The notes under the pieces were generated by a model. That model was not told the DNA's origin and did no database searches. It saw only the letters and a list, made by a program, of their open reading frames with translations. A stretch of 7,818 nucleotides of DNA. It comes from Ramlibacter sp. Its GTDB lineage: Bacteria > Pseudomonadota > Gammaproteobacteria > Burkholderiales > Burkholderiaceae_C. Position numbers and translations under genes: made by a program. This document shows, one piece after another, positions 6,224 to 7,818 of the stretch. The stretch spans positions 1 through 7,818 of the forward strand of contig JAJAZH010000032.1 of NCBI GenBank assembly GCA_026785815.1, in the 5' to 3' direction. The stretch's first letter is position 1. Every line of letters starts with the position of its first letter.

Positions 6224-7818
6224 CCACCGAATTCGGAACCCGTCGCATTTCCCGGGACCTGTCCGACCTGTACCGCGAGGAACGCGAAGCAGGAGGCGAA
6301 CAGTTGTTCTACGACGTGGTGATCGTCGGCAGCGGCTACGGCGGCGCGCTGGCGGCGGCCGAGCTCGCCGGGCGCAAGACCGGGCACGGCCAGGACGTGA
6401 AAGTCCTGGTCCTGGAGCGTGGCAAGGAGTACGTGCCGGGCATGTTTCCGTCAAGCGCCCAGGAGATGCCCAGCCATGTCCGGGTGCATCGCTCGCAATC
6501 CGGCGAAACCACCGGCTACCACGACGGCCTGTTCGACATCCGGATCGGGCCCGATGTCTGCGCGCTGGTGGGCAACGGGCTGGGCGGTGGCTCATTGATC
6601 AACGCCGGCGTGATGGAAGTGCCGAAATGGGAGTTCGTGCCAAGGATGCCGGACACGCTCAAGAGTTACCTGAACGCGGTCACCTTCCAGGAAGTCAAGC
6701 AAAGCCTGGGCGCCGCGACCGGCAAGACCGACAACACCATCGAGCTGCACACGCGTGCTCCAGAGGGCACGGCCAAGACCCGGGCATTGAAGTCCCTGGA
6801 CCCCGGCAAGTTCCGGTACCCGGCCCTCACGGTGGAGATGCTCGAAGACGCGGAACTTCCACGCTGCGAGCTTTGCGGCGACTGCATGACGGGCTGTAAC
6901 GTGGGCGCCAAGAAGTCCCTCGACACCAGCCTGCTGCTGACCGCTTTTCACCTGGGCGCCCAGATTCGCACCGGCGCCAGTGTCAAGTCTGTCGAGCGCT
7001 CGGCCGAGCCCGGACTGTGGGAAGTGGCTGTGGTTTTTACCGGCGAGTCGCTGCGCCGGCGCCACAAGACGTTGCGCATCCGTGCCGGCAAGGTCATCCT
7101 GGCGGCGGGCACGCTTGGGAGTCCCGAGATCTTGATGCAGTCCCAGCGCTTCGCGCTGAAATTTTCCCCCCGGCTCGGTCAGCAGTTTTCCTGCAACGGC
7201 GACAACATCCTGGCGATGCAGGACGCGGGACAGCCCACCAATCCGGTGGCGCGGGAGCATGAATCGCTCCAGGGGCGAACGGTCGGCCCGACCATCACCG
7301 GCATCATCGACGTCGACGTCAACGTCGACATGAAAGTCAACGAACGCGACAGCGGCCCCCCTTTCATGATCCAGGAATTCGCCGTCCCAGCGGCGCTCAA
7401 GCGGATTTTCGATGAGGCGGTGACCACGTCCAGCCTGCTGCATCGGCTCGCGGAGAAGGATTCGCAGGCCCATGGCGGGGAGGGGCGCGGGACCGACCCA
7501 TTGGCCGTGAACCAGAAGAAGATGGACAAGGTGCTGCTGCTCGGCCTGATCGGGCATGACGAAAGCAGCGGGCGATTGAAGTTGCCGGTCATCGGTCCGA
7601 TGGAAGAGCCCCGCGTCGCCGAAGGCCGGATCCAGATCGACTGGCCGGACGTCAAGAACTCGCGAATGCTCGACGATGCCTACGATCGTGCGAAGGACCT
7701 GATCCTGCGGCAGCCGAGCAAGTTGCCGGTGCTGGCCAATCCGTTATGGCGAATGCTGCCCGAACAGCTCGACTTCGTTTTCCGCACCGAGCGCGGCCCG
7801 GTTCTCACCGTTCACCCC
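6220..7818 (+). CDS. GMC-family FAD-dependent oxidoreductase with four-cysteine motif (3' end beyond window)
   Basis: An uninterrupted frame of 533 codons reaches the right edge without a stop, so the gene is partial. It starts with GTG at 6220 and overlaps the kinase stop in the sequence GTGA. The dinucleotide-binding motif YDVVIVGSGYGGALAAAELA is at residues 31-50 (Gly37, Gly39, Gly42). The second FAD-contacting segment GNGLGGGSLINAG is at 118-130, and AGKVILAAGTLGSPEIL at 289-305 is the usual GMC strand-turn. Together these place it in the GMC (glucose-methanol-choline) superfamily, nearest by eye to cholesterol-oxidase-like members. Residues 216-226 hold Cys216, Cys219, Cys222 and Cys226, followed by NVGAKKSL. 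This spacing recalls ferredoxin-type Fe-S ligands. No signal peptide is seen; the first 30 residues are charged, suggesting a cytoplasmic enzyme. The C-terminal catalytic His/Asn region lies outside the window, so substrate class and total length cannot be judged. Confidence 0.93.
   Translation, partial: MTTEFGTRRISRDLSDLYREEREAGGEQLFYDVVIVGSGYGGALAAAELAGRKTGHGQDVKVLVLERGKEYVPGMFPSSAQEMPSHVRVHRSQSGETTGYHDGLFDIRIGPDVCALVGNGLGGGSLINAGVMEVPKWEFVPRMPDTLKSYLNAVTFQEVKQSLGAATGKTDNTIELHTRAPEGTAKTRALKSLDPGKFRYPALTVEMLEDAELPRCELCGDCMTGCNVGAKKSLDTSLLLTAFHLGAQIRTGASVKSVERSAEPGLWEVAVVFTGESLRRRHKTLRIRAGKVILAAGTLGSPEILMQSQRFALKFSPRLGQQFSCNGDNILAMQDAGQPTNPVAREHESLQGRTVGPTITGIIDVDVNVDMKVNERDSGPPFMIQEFAVPAALKRIFDEAVTTSSLLHRLAEKDSQAHGGEGRGTDPLAVNQKKMDKVLLLGLIGHDESSGRLKLPVIGPMEEPRVAEGRIQIDWPDVKNSRMLDDAYDRAKDLILRQPSKLPVLANPLWRMLPEQLDFVFRTERGPVLTVHP

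Noticed and set aside
4433..6595. A 720-codon minus-strand open frame opposite the kinase gene
   Set aside because: The translation is low-complexity Arg/Gln/Asp/His-rich, and it lies antisense to a kinase with every catalytic box intact.
7308..7330. Short GTCGAC/GACGTC repeats, considered as an operator or repeat array
   Set aside because: It is in frame inside the oxidoreductase and encodes an alternating Val-Asp strand (IDVDVNVD), so the coding constraint explains it.
6592..7557. A 321-codon minus-strand open frame opposite the GMC oxidoreductase
   Set aside because: It has no recognisable domain and mirrors the codon pattern of the real plus-strand gene.

Overview
The window is GC-rich (roughly two thirds G+C), densely coded chromosomal DNA from a proteobacterium. 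RodA, TldD and the hybrid kinase read like betaproteobacterial, probably Burkholderiales, proteins. Examples are the RodA segment with GTQTHLEFIPERTTDFIFA and the TldD N-terminal segment VDDADLYFQYTRSEGWSLEE. This placement is recalled from family resemblance and was not searched; a xanthomonad is the main alternative. I see no IS element, tRNA, rRNA, CRISPR array or phage gene.

Left arm, minus strand (about 1-4344). Four genes are transcribed leftwards in close succession: rodA (SEDS peptidoglycan glycosyltransferase), a 3-hydroxyisobutyrate-dehydrogenase-type oxidoreductase, tldD (metalloprotease subunit), and a 189-codon gene I do not recognise. The spacings are 4, 36 and 24 bp. About 150 bp of untranslated sequence follows, then a strong intrinsic terminator at the left edge. 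This looks like one housekeeping operon joining cell-wall elongation and proteolysis. rodA is its first gene, without the mreBCD-mrdA genes that commonly precede it.

Divergent intergenic region (4345-4459, 115 bp). It separates rodA from the rightward genes. It holds a consensus TTGACA box with a weak -10 element directed at the kinase.

Right arm, plus strand (4460-7818). A membrane-bound hybrid histidine kinase with six predicted membrane helices and a C-terminal receiver domain overlaps by 4 bp (GTGA) the start of a large GMC-family FAD oxidoreductase that runs off the right edge. The oxidoreductase has a ferredoxin-like four-cysteine cluster, C-x2-C-x2-C-x3-C. The tight overlap, with an internal Shine-Dalgarno-like sequence, predicts co-translation of a signalling protein with a possible Fe-S flavoenzyme. 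This pair is the least ordinary part of the window. Nothing here proves a new system: both proteins belong to known superfamilies, and only their linkage and the cysteine cluster deserve follow-up.
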